The notes under the pieces are model-generated. The model had not been told where the DNA came from and did not search any database. It saw only the letters and a program-made list of their open reading frames with translations. From positions 1 through 29,090 of the forward strand of contig JAKQPS010000145.1 in the NCBI GenBank assembly GCA_029564595.1: a DNA stretch of 29,090 nucleotides, read 5' to 3'. Made by a program: the position numbers and the translations under genes. The stretch is from a bacterium. Its GTDB lineage: Bacteria > UBP15 > UBA6099. Of this stretch, positions 7,032 to 14,136 are shown piece by piece. Numbering within the stretch: position 1 is the first letter of the stretch; the number at the start of each line of letters is the position of its first letter.

Positions 7032-8384
7032 TTAGCCGGCTTGGGCTTTTCTGTTCCTGAAGTCGGCGACGGTTTTTTCCAAGTCGCGCGGGAAGAAGAA
7101 GAAAGCGGCCATGCCGAGCAGGGCGAAGACGCCGCCGACGGGGCCGGTGAGCTGCACCCCCAGAGGCTCGGCGGCGCTGTTGCCGAATTTTTCAAACATC
7201 AGCGTCATCAGGTATGTGGACAGCCCGAGCGTCACTTTAAGGCAGAAGCCCTGCGCGCCGAAGTACATCGCCTCCCGCCTCTGTCCGGTGTTCATCTCGT
7301 CGTAGTCCGTCAGGTCAGCGATTATGGCATTCGGGATTACGAACAGCCCGGCGAGCGGGATTCCTGCGAAGAACATGACTATATAGGCGAAAGTCATGTT
7401 TGATATCGGAAGCGACTGTGAATTCATCAGGTATATGAACGGCAGGTCGAGCGCGAATATGAGCAGCAGGATAATCATTATGTTGCGCTTGGTGGCGAAA
7501 CGCGAAAAGAAGTTTATGACTGGGATGAACACGAGGGCGACGCCGAGGGCGATGCCCATGAACACGGCGGTGTCCGCCACCGGGCGGCCGAGCAGCGAGG
7601 TGACGTAATAGCTCACTCCGGACGAGATGATATTGAACCCGAACCAGAATGTCAGGTTGCCGATAAGATATATGACGAAGGGTTTGTTTTTGAAGGTGGC
7701 CTTGAGGGAGGAAAAGAGGTCCAGCGAAGACGGGTTGGAGGCGCAGTAGACTTTCTCGTTGATGGAGACGACGGGCAGATAGAGGAAGACGAGCGAGGCC
7801 GCTCCGAGGATGATGGCCATCGTCTTGAATCCGAGGGCGGACGCCAGCGGCATGCAGGCCACGGACGCGGCTATAACTCCGAACAGCATGAATATGCCCT
7901 GCATGGAGGTTATGTTGATGCGCTCTTTGTGCGTCGTGCCGAGTTCGGGTATCAGGGCGAGGTAAGGGCAGACATAGTATGTGAAGAAGAAGAAGTACGA
8001 GCCGAGGAGCAGCGCGAGCGTGACCGCGTTCCAGTTTGACATTCCCGCGACGGGCGGGAAGAACAGCGCCACCAAACATGCGGCAAGGGGCAGCCCGCCG
8101 AAAAACATGAACGGGACGCGCCGCCCTCGCGGCGATTTGCTGTTGTCCGTCCAGTAGCTCACCAGCGGGTCCGCTATTGAGTCTATCACGCGCCCGAAAA
8201 TGAATATGTAGCCGAACACCACCTTGGGCACAAGCTGGGGCAGGGACTCCTCGGCGGGCGGCAGATAAAAGTATATGACCGCCGCCACCATCAGTCTGTC
8301 GAGCAGCGAGTATCCAAGCGCGCCAGACGCGTATCCCATCATTCTGCCCATCGGTAGTTTCGGCATTGTCGTTTGAGGTCTCAT
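7032..8384 (-). CDS. GPH-family (MFS) sugar:cation symporter
   Basis: A 450-aa polytopic inner-membrane protein with about twelve hydrophobic segments. The N-terminal half carries GRVIDSIADPLVSYWTD (about 64-80), the cation-site signature with acidic residues at 68, 72 and 80, followed by the basic cytoplasmic loop SPRGRRVP (84-91). Both are typical of the glycoside-pentoside-hexuronide symporters (MelB type). The later loop IADLTDYDEMNTGQRREAMYF is also family-typical. The substrate cannot be read from sequence; a sugar or glycoside is likely, but lipid-exporting relatives exist. The start is uncertain: ATG 8384 has AAAGG almost touching it, and ATG 8366 is an alternative. It diverges from the peptidase operon. 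Confidence 0.88.
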   Translation of the reverse strand: MRPQTTMPKLPMGRMMGYASGALGYSLLDRLMVAAVIYFYLPPAEESLPQLVPKVVFGYIFIFGRVIDSIADPLVSYWTDNSKSPRGRRVPFMFFGGLPLAACLVALFFPPVAGMSNWNAVTLALLLGSYFFFFTYYVCPYLALIPELGTTHKERINITSMQGIFMLFGVIAASVACMPLASALGFKTMAIILGAASLVFLYLPVVSINEKVYCASNPSSLDLFSSLKATFKNKPFVIYLIGNLTFWFGFNIISSGVSYYVTSLLGRPVADTAVFMGIALGVALVFIPVINFFSRFATKRNIMIILLLIFALDLPFIYLMNSQSLPISNMTFAYIVMFFAGIPLAGLFVIPNAIIADLTDYDEMNTGQRREAMYFGAQGFCLKVTLGLSTYLMTLMFEKFGNSAAEPLGVQLTGPVGGVFALLGMAAFFFFPRDLEKTVADFRNRKAQAG

Positions 8385-8446
8385 CCTTTCGGCTGGCGGA
8401 ATTCTATCACTTAAGCGATGCGCATGGAAAGGACGTTTTAAAAAAG

Positions 8447-8462
8447 GGCCGCCGCGGCGGCC
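8447..8462 (-). terminator. 16-bp perfect palindrome with minus-strand U tract
   Basis: GGCCGCCGCGGCGGCC is self-complementary. On the minus strand it is followed by CTTTTTTAAAA, the form of an intrinsic terminator reading leftward. It lies between the divergent symporter and peptidase genes, where no minus-strand gene is there to be terminated. It could insulate the symporter from antisense transcription or, if a symporter promoter lies beyond 8462, act as a leader attenuator. Confidence 0.5.
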
Positions 8463-8478
8463 TCCGGGCCTCCATAGG

Positions 8479-8508
8479 TTGATGCGGACGGCTCTCAGGC
8501 GTTATTAT
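8479..8508 (+). promoter_or_regulatory. Predicted promoter of the peptidase-panE operon
   Basis: TTGATG (8479-8484), an 18-bp spacer and TATTAT (8503-8508) fit a sigma-70-type promoter, with a leader of roughly 25 nt before the ATG at 8539. Confidence 0.45.
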
Positions 8509-8538
8509 TTGGTTAACATCTTTGGAAAGGCGGCTTTT

Positions 8539-9678
8539 ATGAGCGGTGAATCTTATGTGCTGACAACGATGCTCGAACTTATCAGGATTGACAGCGAGTC
8601 CCTCAACGAGCGGGAGGCGGCGGACTATGTGGCGTACCGGCTGCGGGAGATGGGAGTGGAAACGGCGGAGGATGAAGCGGGGGCGGCGCTCGGCGGCAAT
8701 GCAGGGAATCTTACGGCGCTTGTGAAAGGCTCCGTACCGGGCGCTCCGACCGTCATGCTGAACGCTCATCTGGACACCGTCAAACCCGGCAAGGGCGTCC
8801 GGCCTGTGGTCGAAGACGGCGTGGTAAGGGCGTCGGGAGACACCATCCTCGGCTCGGACGACAAGGCGGGCGTCGCGGCGATTCTCGACACTGTCAGGCG
8901 GCTGAAAGAGGAAGGCGCGCCTCACGGCGACATCCTTCTGGTTTTCACCGTCGCAGAGGAACTCGGAATTAAGGGCGCGGCGAAGCTCGACCCCGCCGTC
9001 CTCGCTGCTGATTTCGGATACGCGCTAGACAGCTCCGGCGGTCCCGGCGAGATTATCATAGGCTCTCCGACTCACGACAAGATAACGGCGGTTATCACAG
9101 GCCGCGCCGCGCACGCGGGCATCGAGCCGGAAAAGGGCGTCAGCGCCATCCGCGTCGCCGCCGACGCTATCGCGGCGATGAAGCTCGGGCGCATCGACGA
9201 CGAGACGACAGCCAACGTGGGCGTCATAAGGGGCGGTCTGGCAACAAATATCATCCCTGAAACGGTGACCATCGAGGCGGAGGCAAGAAGCAGGAACGCG
9301 GACAAGCTGACCGCGCAGATAGCCAACATGCGCGAGGCTCTTGAGCGCGCCGCCGCAAACGCTGACGCGCGCATCGATATTCGCATTAACAGGGAATATA
9401 GCGCTTACATGCTCGGCGAAGACTGCCTCGCGGTGAAGACTGCGGTCGAAGCGGCGCGCGCGGCGGGCATCGAGCCTTCGCTCAGAACGAGCGGCGGCGG
9501 CAGCGACGCCAACGTCTTCAACCACATCGGGTTTCCAACCGCCACCCTCGGCATCGGCATGAGAAATTGCCATTCAACAAAAGAACACATCTACGTTTCG
9601 GACTTGGAGGCCGTCGCCCGGTTCGTTTATGAAATAGTCATGCGGGCCGCGGCCGCCGCAAAGGAGGCCGGAGCATGA
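8539..9678 (+). CDS. M20-family metallopeptidase, PepT-like
   Basis: A cytosolic di-zinc aminopeptidase-type protein of 379 aa. Metal and catalytic residues are visible: His77 and Asp79 in NAHLDTV, bridging Asp in GSDDKAG (105-111), Glu140-Glu141 in TVAEELG, Asp164 in ALDSSGG, and a C-terminal CHSTKEHIY histidine. The dimerisation domain opens with ITGRAAHAGIEPEKG. The pattern is that of the peptidase-T-like subgroup, which trims tripeptides or related amides; the exact substrate is unknown. ATG 8539 with GGAAAGGCGG upstream is preferred to an in-frame TTG at 8479, which falls in the promoter. Its last four bases (ATGA) overlap the panE start, so the pair is translationally coupled. Confidence 0.9.
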   Translation: MSGESYVLTTMLELIRIDSESLNEREAADYVAYRLREMGVETAEDEAGAALGGNAGNLTALVKGSVPGAPTVMLNAHLDTVKPGKGVRPVVEDGVVRASGDTILGSDDKAGVAAILDTVRRLKEEGAPHGDILLVFTVAEELGIKGAAKLDPAVLAADFGYALDSSGGPGEIIIGSPTHDKITAVITGRAAHAGIEPEKGVSAIRVAADAIAAMKLGRIDDETTANVGVIRGGLATNIIPETVTIEAEARSRNADKLTAQIANMREALERAAANADARIDIRINREYSAYMLGEDCLAVKTAVEAARAAGIEPSLRTSGGGSDANVFNHIGFPTATLGIGMRNCHSTKEHIYVSDLEAVARFVYEIVMRAAAAAKEAGA

Positions 9679-10601
9679 AGATAGCCGTTGTCGGGCCCGG
9701 CTCTATGGGCTGCCTCTTCGCCGCGCTGCTTGCGGAGGGCGGAAACGACGTCCTCCTCGTCGATTACAAGCCTGAGCGGGCCGCGATGATATCGGCGAGC
9801 GGAATCACTATTGAAGACGGCGGACGGGAGCGCACAGCGCGTGTCGCGGCGAGCGCGGACTCCGGCTCGGTTTCAGACCGCGACGGCGTCATCTTTATGG
9901 TGAAGGCAGGCTCGACGCGCGCCGCCGCCGAAAGGCTTGCCACGGCTGCCGCTCCCGGCGCGTGGGCGATGACCATGCAGAACGGGCTTGGCAACGCGGA
10001 ACTGCTCGCCGGGCTGTTCGGCGCGGAGCGCGTCCTTGCGGGCACGACGGCTCAAGGGGCTAACCCTGTCGGGATCGCCCGAATACGCCGCGCGGGCAGG
10101 GGCGACACGTTCGTCGGCGAGTTTTCAGGACAGGCCACTCCCCGCGCGGAACAGATAGCCGCCATGCTGTCCGGGGCCGGGATTCCCGCCGAGGTAGCTC
10201 CCGGAGGCGTGTCCGCGTTGCTGTGGAAAAAGGCCGTGATAAACGCCGGCATCAACCCGCTCACCGCCGTTCTAAGGGTGCGAAACGGAGAATTGCTCGA
10301 GAGGCCGTCCGCGCTCGCGACGATGCGCGCCGCGGCTGCCGAGGCTGCCGCCGCCGCCCGCTCGGCGGGCGTGGACATTTCGGAAGCCGACGCCGTCGAA
10401 CTGGTCGAAACAGTCGCCCGCCGCACCGCCGCAAACATCTCTTCCATGCATCAGGACGTCGCCGCGGGCCGGCCCACCGAGATAGACTTCATCTGCGGCG
10501 CTATCGCCGCTCAGGCGGACAAGCATTCCATCCCGGTTCCCGTGAACAAGACCCTGCTCAACCTGATAAAGGCGATGAGCGAAGGCGGTCTTCAGGTTTG
10601 A
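9675..10601 (+). CDS. panE: 2-dehydropantoate 2-reductase (ketopantoate reductase)
   Basis: This enzyme reduces ketopantoate to pantoate with NADPH, on the path to pantothenate and CoA. The 308-aa protein starts KIAVVGPGSMGCL, the dinucleotide-binding glycine motif. It then has VKAGST, MQNGLGN (101-107), the catalytic Lys and substrate-binding Asn region LLWKKAVINAGINPLTAVL (about 183-200) and the C-terminal SSMHQDVAAGRPTEIDFI signature. Length is normal. It sits inside a four-gene operon with ATGA overlap to the peptidase and only three bases before the next gene. A relative acting on another 2-keto acid is possible, since the family is broad. Confidence 0.9.
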   Translation: MKIAVVGPGSMGCLFAALLAEGGNDVLLVDYKPERAAMISASGITIEDGGRERTARVAASADSGSVSDRDGVIFMVKAGSTRAAAERLATAAAPGAWAMTMQNGLGNAELLAGLFGAERVLAGTTAQGANPVGIARIRRAGRGDTFVGEFSGQATPRAEQIAAMLSGAGIPAEVAPGGVSALLWKKAVINAGINPLTAVLRVRNGELLERPSALATMRAAAAEAAAAARSAGVDISEADAVELVETVARRTAANISSMHQDVAAGRPTEIDFICGAIAAQADKHSIPVPVNKTLLNLIKAMSEGGLQV

Positions 10602-10604
10602 GCG

Positions 10605-11057
10605 ATGAATAAAAGGAACGCTCTTGAACTAGCGGCGGAAGACATCGCCACGGCGGCAAGGGCTATTGACATTCAGCGAAAGGTCAGCCGGAGGGGCGGG
10701 CGGGATTCGTTCTCCATTCTGGACTGCCCGGTCGCGGACTGCGCGGGGGCGGACCCGAAACGGCTTGAGCGCGCCGTCAACAGGGCCCTTCGGGTTGGCG
10801 CCGCGTTCGGTCTCCTCAACTCCTGCCTCTCGCGCTCCGTCGTCCTCTGCCGCCTGCTCAGGGAAAACGGCGTGGACGCCCGCGTCGCGTTCGGACTCAA
10901 CAAAGACGGCGACCGGCTCGCGGGCCACTGCTGGGCGCTCTGGGAGGGCAAACCTCCCGTCGCTCTGCCCGACGGCGGGTTTAAAATTATTGAGTATTAC
11001 CCGACCGCCGAGGAGCGCCCCGGATGGTTGCCTGACTGCTCAGACAATGCGCGTTAG
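10605..11057 (+). CDS. Stand-alone lasso-peptide-B2-like (transglutaminase-fold) protein
   Basis: A 150-aa cytosolic protein. The central NSCLSRSVVLCRLLRENGV (72-90), then VAFGLNKDGDRLAGHCWALWEG and LPDGG, match the core of the B2 leader protease of lasso peptide biosynthesis (PF13471, transglutaminase-like). The triad Cys74, His108 and Asp123 is intact, so a cysteine protease or acyl-transfer activity is plausible. The N-terminal 60 residues are short and charged. No lasso cyclase (asparagine-synthetase-like), no PqqD/RRE protein and no obvious precursor peptide lie nearby. It follows panE by three bases and precedes the DUF1648 gene by fifteen. Its role is unknown; trimming a neighbouring exported or membrane protein is only a guess. 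Confidence 0.78.
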   Translation: MNKRNALELAAEDIATAARAIDIQRKVSRRGGRDSFSILDCPVADCAGADPKRLERAVNRALRVGAAFGLLNSCLSRSVVLCRLLRENGVDARVAFGLNKDGDRLAGHCWALWEGKPPVALPDGGFKIIEYYPTAEERPGWLPDCSDNAR

Positions 11058-11072
11058 CACGGAGAACTCATA

Positions 11073-11894
11073 ATGGACTTGTTCAATCTCGCCATTCTCG
11101 CCTGTTACGTAGTCCCTCTGTTTTTCGTCGTCCGCATGGCGAGCAAAGCCAGAGAGAACTATGACCGCCTGCCGGACAAAATCCCCGTTCATTTCGGCTT
11201 GAAAGGCAACGCGGACCGCTGGGCGAAAAAGTCTCCGTTGTCGGTTTACTGGCCTGCCGCGTTGACCGCCGCGATAAACGCCTCGATGTTCGCTTTCTAT
11301 TATTTTTATCCTGACGGAAAATCAGGCCCCGGCAGGGAAATGTCCGCCGCGCTTGCCGCGCTCAACCTCACATTGTGTTTCCTTTTTTACAGGGTAAGCG
11401 ACGCCACTATCGATTACGCTATGGGCAAGGCGAAAAGCGTCTGGTCATATATTTGGTTTCCCCTCGCGGCGGTTATCGCGGCGAGCTTTCTTCCTGCCGC
11501 CGCGGGCGTTATGCCCGGAGAGACTTCTATTGAAGATTCTTTTTTCTGCGCGAAGGTGGACGAACGCAACAACCCATCCGATATCCGGGACACATTCACT
11601 GCGTCTGACGCCACAGTCGCGATTTTTATCAAATGGAGAAACCTGCGCGGGAACAGCGAACTCAGGTACGAATGGTTCAATCCGGACGGAGAGTTGGAGG
11701 CCGTAGGGAAATATACGTTCGGCGGAAAAAGGCTAAGAAAAGAAGCGGTCGCTTGGTGGATGATACCCATCAAGGGAGAGCCGCGCGAGGAATCGCCCGG
11801 AGTCTGGAAGACGGTTGTCTATCTCAACGATTCTCCCGTGTTGGAAAAAAAGTTCACGCTGCTCGCCCCCGAAAGCGAGCGCTCGAAGAAGTGA
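11073..11894 (+). CDS. DUF1648-type membrane protein with C-terminal soluble domain
   Basis: The 273-aa product has hydrophobic segments at about 3-22, 58-78, 88-107 and 124-147. Between the first two is the motif LPDKIPVHFGLKGNADRW, the hallmark of DUF1648 membrane domains. These are found in SdpI-like immunity or signalling proteins, but also widely without known function. The C-terminal 125 residues look like a beta-sandwich (repeated strand patterns with many W and Y, for example VAIFIKWRNL and WKTVVYLND), presumably outside the inner membrane. The ATG at 11073 has GGAGA eight bases upstream. It is the last gene of the operon, facing the DUF4097-like gene across 54 bp with no strong terminator. 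Confidence 0.7.
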   Translation: MDLFNLAILACYVVPLFFVVRMASKARENYDRLPDKIPVHFGLKGNADRWAKKSPLSVYWPAALTAAINASMFAFYYFYPDGKSGPGREMSAALAALNLTLCFLFYRVSDATIDYAMGKAKSVWSYIWFPLAAVIAASFLPAAAGVMPGETSIEDSFFCAKVDERNNPSDIRDTFTASDATVAIFIKWRNLRGNSELRYEWFNPDGELEAVGKYTFGGKRLRKEAVAWWMIPIKGEPREESPGVWKTVVYLNDSPVLEKKFTLLAPESERSKK

Positions 11895-11948
11895 AACCCG
11901 TAGCGGATATTTCCCGCCTTCCTCTGTTTTCTTCAAATGATCTTTATT

Positions 11949-12854
11949 TCAATCAGCGGAAATTATGATGTCGCCGGAAACAGTCGTTATATAAATCAGG
12001 CGGACCGAAGCTCCCGCTCCGGGCGTCTCAAACGTCAACTCTGAATCCGCTTCCGACACCTTTTTAAGATAAGCGTCCGCAGTGTCGACCGCGCCGGATT
12101 CCGTTTTAGCAACTATTCTCGCTTTCAAAGAGCGCTTGAGCTTTACTTTAATGTCTCCCGAATCAGTTTCAATATCCAAGTCGTTTTCCATGCCGGACGC
12201 TTGAAAAGAAACTTCTCCAGAGCCGTTCCGTATCAAAGAAATCTTGGAGCAGTCCTTTATGTCTATATTGCCGCTTGAGGAAGAAGCTTGAGCGGCGCCT
12301 TTAATGTTGGCGAGCAGTATCTTGCCAGAATCGGTTATCACCTTCGCATCTCCCTCAAGGCCGGACACGTCTATCGCGCCGGACGTCGTTGCGAGATCGA
12401 CGGAGATGGCCGCCGGAGCCAGAATGTCGTAATCAACGCGGCCAGATACTTCAAGTCCTGCCGATGAGGGAATGGATGATGTGGCGACGACGCTGTCTGC
12501 GGGGGCCTGAGCGAACACTTTTATTCTTGAAGCGAACTCGCGGGCTTTCGCCAGATCAGGCGCGAACGCTGTTTTGGACGCCCGGAACGTCACAGCTTCG
12601 GCGGAACTCGCCCGCACGAATATCTGGCCTTCGCCTTCAGACATCCGCAGGCTTTTGCCTCCGGGCCACGGCACGGCGAACCTGTCCGCGAGAGTGTACT
12701 GGAATGTCTGCGGCGCGCCGGACTCTGTTTCGTCCTCCTGTTGCGCGACCGCAAAAACTGCCATCGTCAGCAAAGCCGCCAGAAGCGATATGAATGCCGC
12801 CGCTCCGCCGCTCCGCGCGCCTGAAGGCTTTCTTGCTTTTCTTTCCATGTCCAT
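11949..12854 (-). CDS. Exported DUF4097-type beta-repeat protein
   Basis: The ~301-aa protein begins with a basic stretch and a hydrophobic segment ending AVAQQ, a signal peptide or membrane anchor. The rest is Gly/Ser/Asp-rich short repeats of the form S-G-x-I-x-V/I (TTSGAIDVSGLEG, TDSGKILLANIKG, SSSGNIDIKDC, TDSGDIKVKLK, TESGAVDTADAY, TVSGDIIISAD). This is the right-handed beta-helix pattern of DUF4097 putative adhesins. Function is unknown; homologues often sit with membrane stress or signalling genes. The start is ambiguous between ATG 12854, ATG 12848 and TTG 12860. A TATAAA (12868-12863) lies so close that transcripts may be nearly leaderless. Confidence 0.72.
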   Translation of the reverse strand: MDMERKARKPSGARSGGAAAFISLLAALLTMAVFAVAQQEDETESGAPQTFQYTLADRFAVPWPGGKSLRMSEGEGQIFVRASSAEAVTFRASKTAFAPDLAKAREFASRIKVFAQAPADSVVATSSIPSSAGLEVSGRVDYDILAPAAISVDLATTSGAIDVSGLEGDAKVITDSGKILLANIKGAAQASSSSGNIDIKDCSKISLIRNGSGEVSFQASGMENDLDIETDSGDIKVKLKRSLKARIVAKTESGAVDTADAYLKKVSEADSELTFETPGAGASVRLIYITTVSGDIIISAD

Positions 12855-12886
12855 TCTCAAAGTTTATATCATGAGCGGCTAAATTC

Positions 12887-12915
12887 AACTCGAATCCCAA
12901 TGAAGGATTCGGGTT
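12887..12915. repeat. Dispersed palindrome copy 2 (GGATTCGGG core)
   Basis: AACTCGAATCC pairs with GGATTCGGGTT (one G-T wobble) around a 7-nt loop. This is the same stem core and loop length as the hairpin at 127-151. It lies in the gap between the nucleotidyltransferase stop and the DUF4097-like start and may end the upstream minus-strand transcript. Confidence 0.55.
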
Positions 12916-13017
12916 CAAAGGGTTTTACTCAACCTCCGAAGTCGAAAATAATGATGATTTCGTTCGGTTTTCTTGTCGTCAAAACGCTATGGAGTGGACG
13001 AATATTTTCTCAGAGAG

Positions 13018-14136
13018 TCAGTCGAGCAGTTTTGATAAGAGGTTTGCGGCGCGGTATGGGCGGCGAAGCGGAGCGGGTATGGCTGGGTATCTGAACGCGA
13101 GGTATTTTGCGGGCGGGAAGACGGTTTGCAACAGAGGGGCGGCGCGCCGCTCGGCCAGAAGCATCGACACAGTCCCGCTTCTTTTTACCGCCGCGTCTCC
13201 CGCGATGGATTTAAATATCAGTTCTCTAGCGGCGCGGTTCAACGGGGAAGCGTCCGGCGGCGGGACGGCGGAGAGGGGTGGCGGAGGCGCTCCGAAAAGC
13301 TCGCTCGACAATGCGAACGCCATAGCCGCCGCGCGGGACAGCCCCGACTTGCAAAAAAGCGCGGCAAGCTTGTTCCAGTCCGGTTTGAGCGCGGCGCACA
13401 GCGGGGCGAGGTCAAGAATCCATTGCAACCTCGAAAAGGAGTGGACGGCTGCCATGTGGTGTATGTGATAGAGGATGACCGCTTCCGGCGGCAGCGAGAG
13501 CGCGCCCGATTCCGCGCTCGCCATCGCCCACAGCGCGTTCCCATCAAGGTTGTAAGCTGCCGCCGCAAAAAGGGATTGTGAGGGGTTCCACTGTGCCTCA
13601 ATGTCAACGCTGACGCCCGCGCGGACGGATGTGAACTTCATCTCTCCTGAATACTCGATGATAAAAATTTCCGGTAGATTGCTTTCAGCGCGTTTCCAAC
13701 CCAGCCCGCGCATCATGGCTTCAAGCTCGCGAATCTGCCCGCGCCGGACAAGGAAGTCGGCGTCCGACATCTCGCGTTCGTCAGGAGCGCCGAAGAGGCC
13801 AGCATAGAGCGCGCCCTTTAGAGGAATCATGTCCACGCCTGTGGCTGAGGCGGCCTCCATGACCGCGCGCGCGGAATCTAGGATGAGCATATTGGCGGCG
13901 GCGGCGGCGCGGGGGATGTTTTCCAGTTCCGCGCGCATGGCCGCGGGCGCTGTTTCGAGAAGGCCAAGGCGGGCAAGGTTCTTCGCCATCGGGGCCGCCA
14001 CCCTGTTAAGCCGCGCAAGCGCAAGCATGCGTCCCCATCCGCCCGCGTCCAGCCCGCGCGCGGACCGCTCCGCTCCGGCCCCGCACAGCCCCGCAAGCGT
14101 TCTCGTCTCTTTTTCGTGGACGTCTCTCTCAAACAT
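13018..14136 (-). CDS. PF14907-type nucleotidyltransferase family protein
   Basis: The 372-aa protein matches the uncharacterised nucleotidyltransferase family NTP_transf_5. It has LKG at 106-108, the metal-binding SDADFLVRR (124-132, with Asp125 and Asp127), a third acidic residue in VSVDIEAQWNP (Asp178), and the later HHMAAVHSFSRLQWILDLAPL helix typical of the family (usually H...R.W..D). It is likely cytosolic and transfers a nucleotide to an unknown acceptor. Family members occur beside lasso-peptide B2 proteins and in surface-polysaccharide loci. Its ATG shares the A of the preceding gene's stop (TGATG), so it is translationally coupled to the large barrel gene. It has no convincing Shine-Dalgarno of its own. 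Confidence 0.8.
   Translation of the reverse strand: MFERDVHEKETRTLAGLCGAGAERSARGLDAGGWGRMLALARLNRVAAPMAKNLARLGLLETAPAAMRAELENIPRAAAAANMLILDSARAVMEAASATGVDMIPLKGALYAGLFGAPDEREMSDADFLVRRGQIRELEAMMRGLGWKRAESNLPEIFIIEYSGEMKFTSVRAGVSVDIEAQWNPSQSLFAAAAYNLDGNALWAMASAESGALSLPPEAVILYHIHHMAAVHSFSRLQWILDLAPLCAALKPDWNKLAALFCKSGLSRAAAMAFALSSELFGAPPPPLSAVPPPDASPLNRAARELIFKSIAGDAAVKRSGTVSMLLAERRAAPLLQTVFPPAKYLAFRYPAIPAPLRRPYRAANLLSKLLD

Noticed and set aside
10605-14136. A complete lasso-peptide cluster
   Set aside because: Only B2-like and nucleotidyltransferase genes are present; no cyclase, RRE or precursor could be found.
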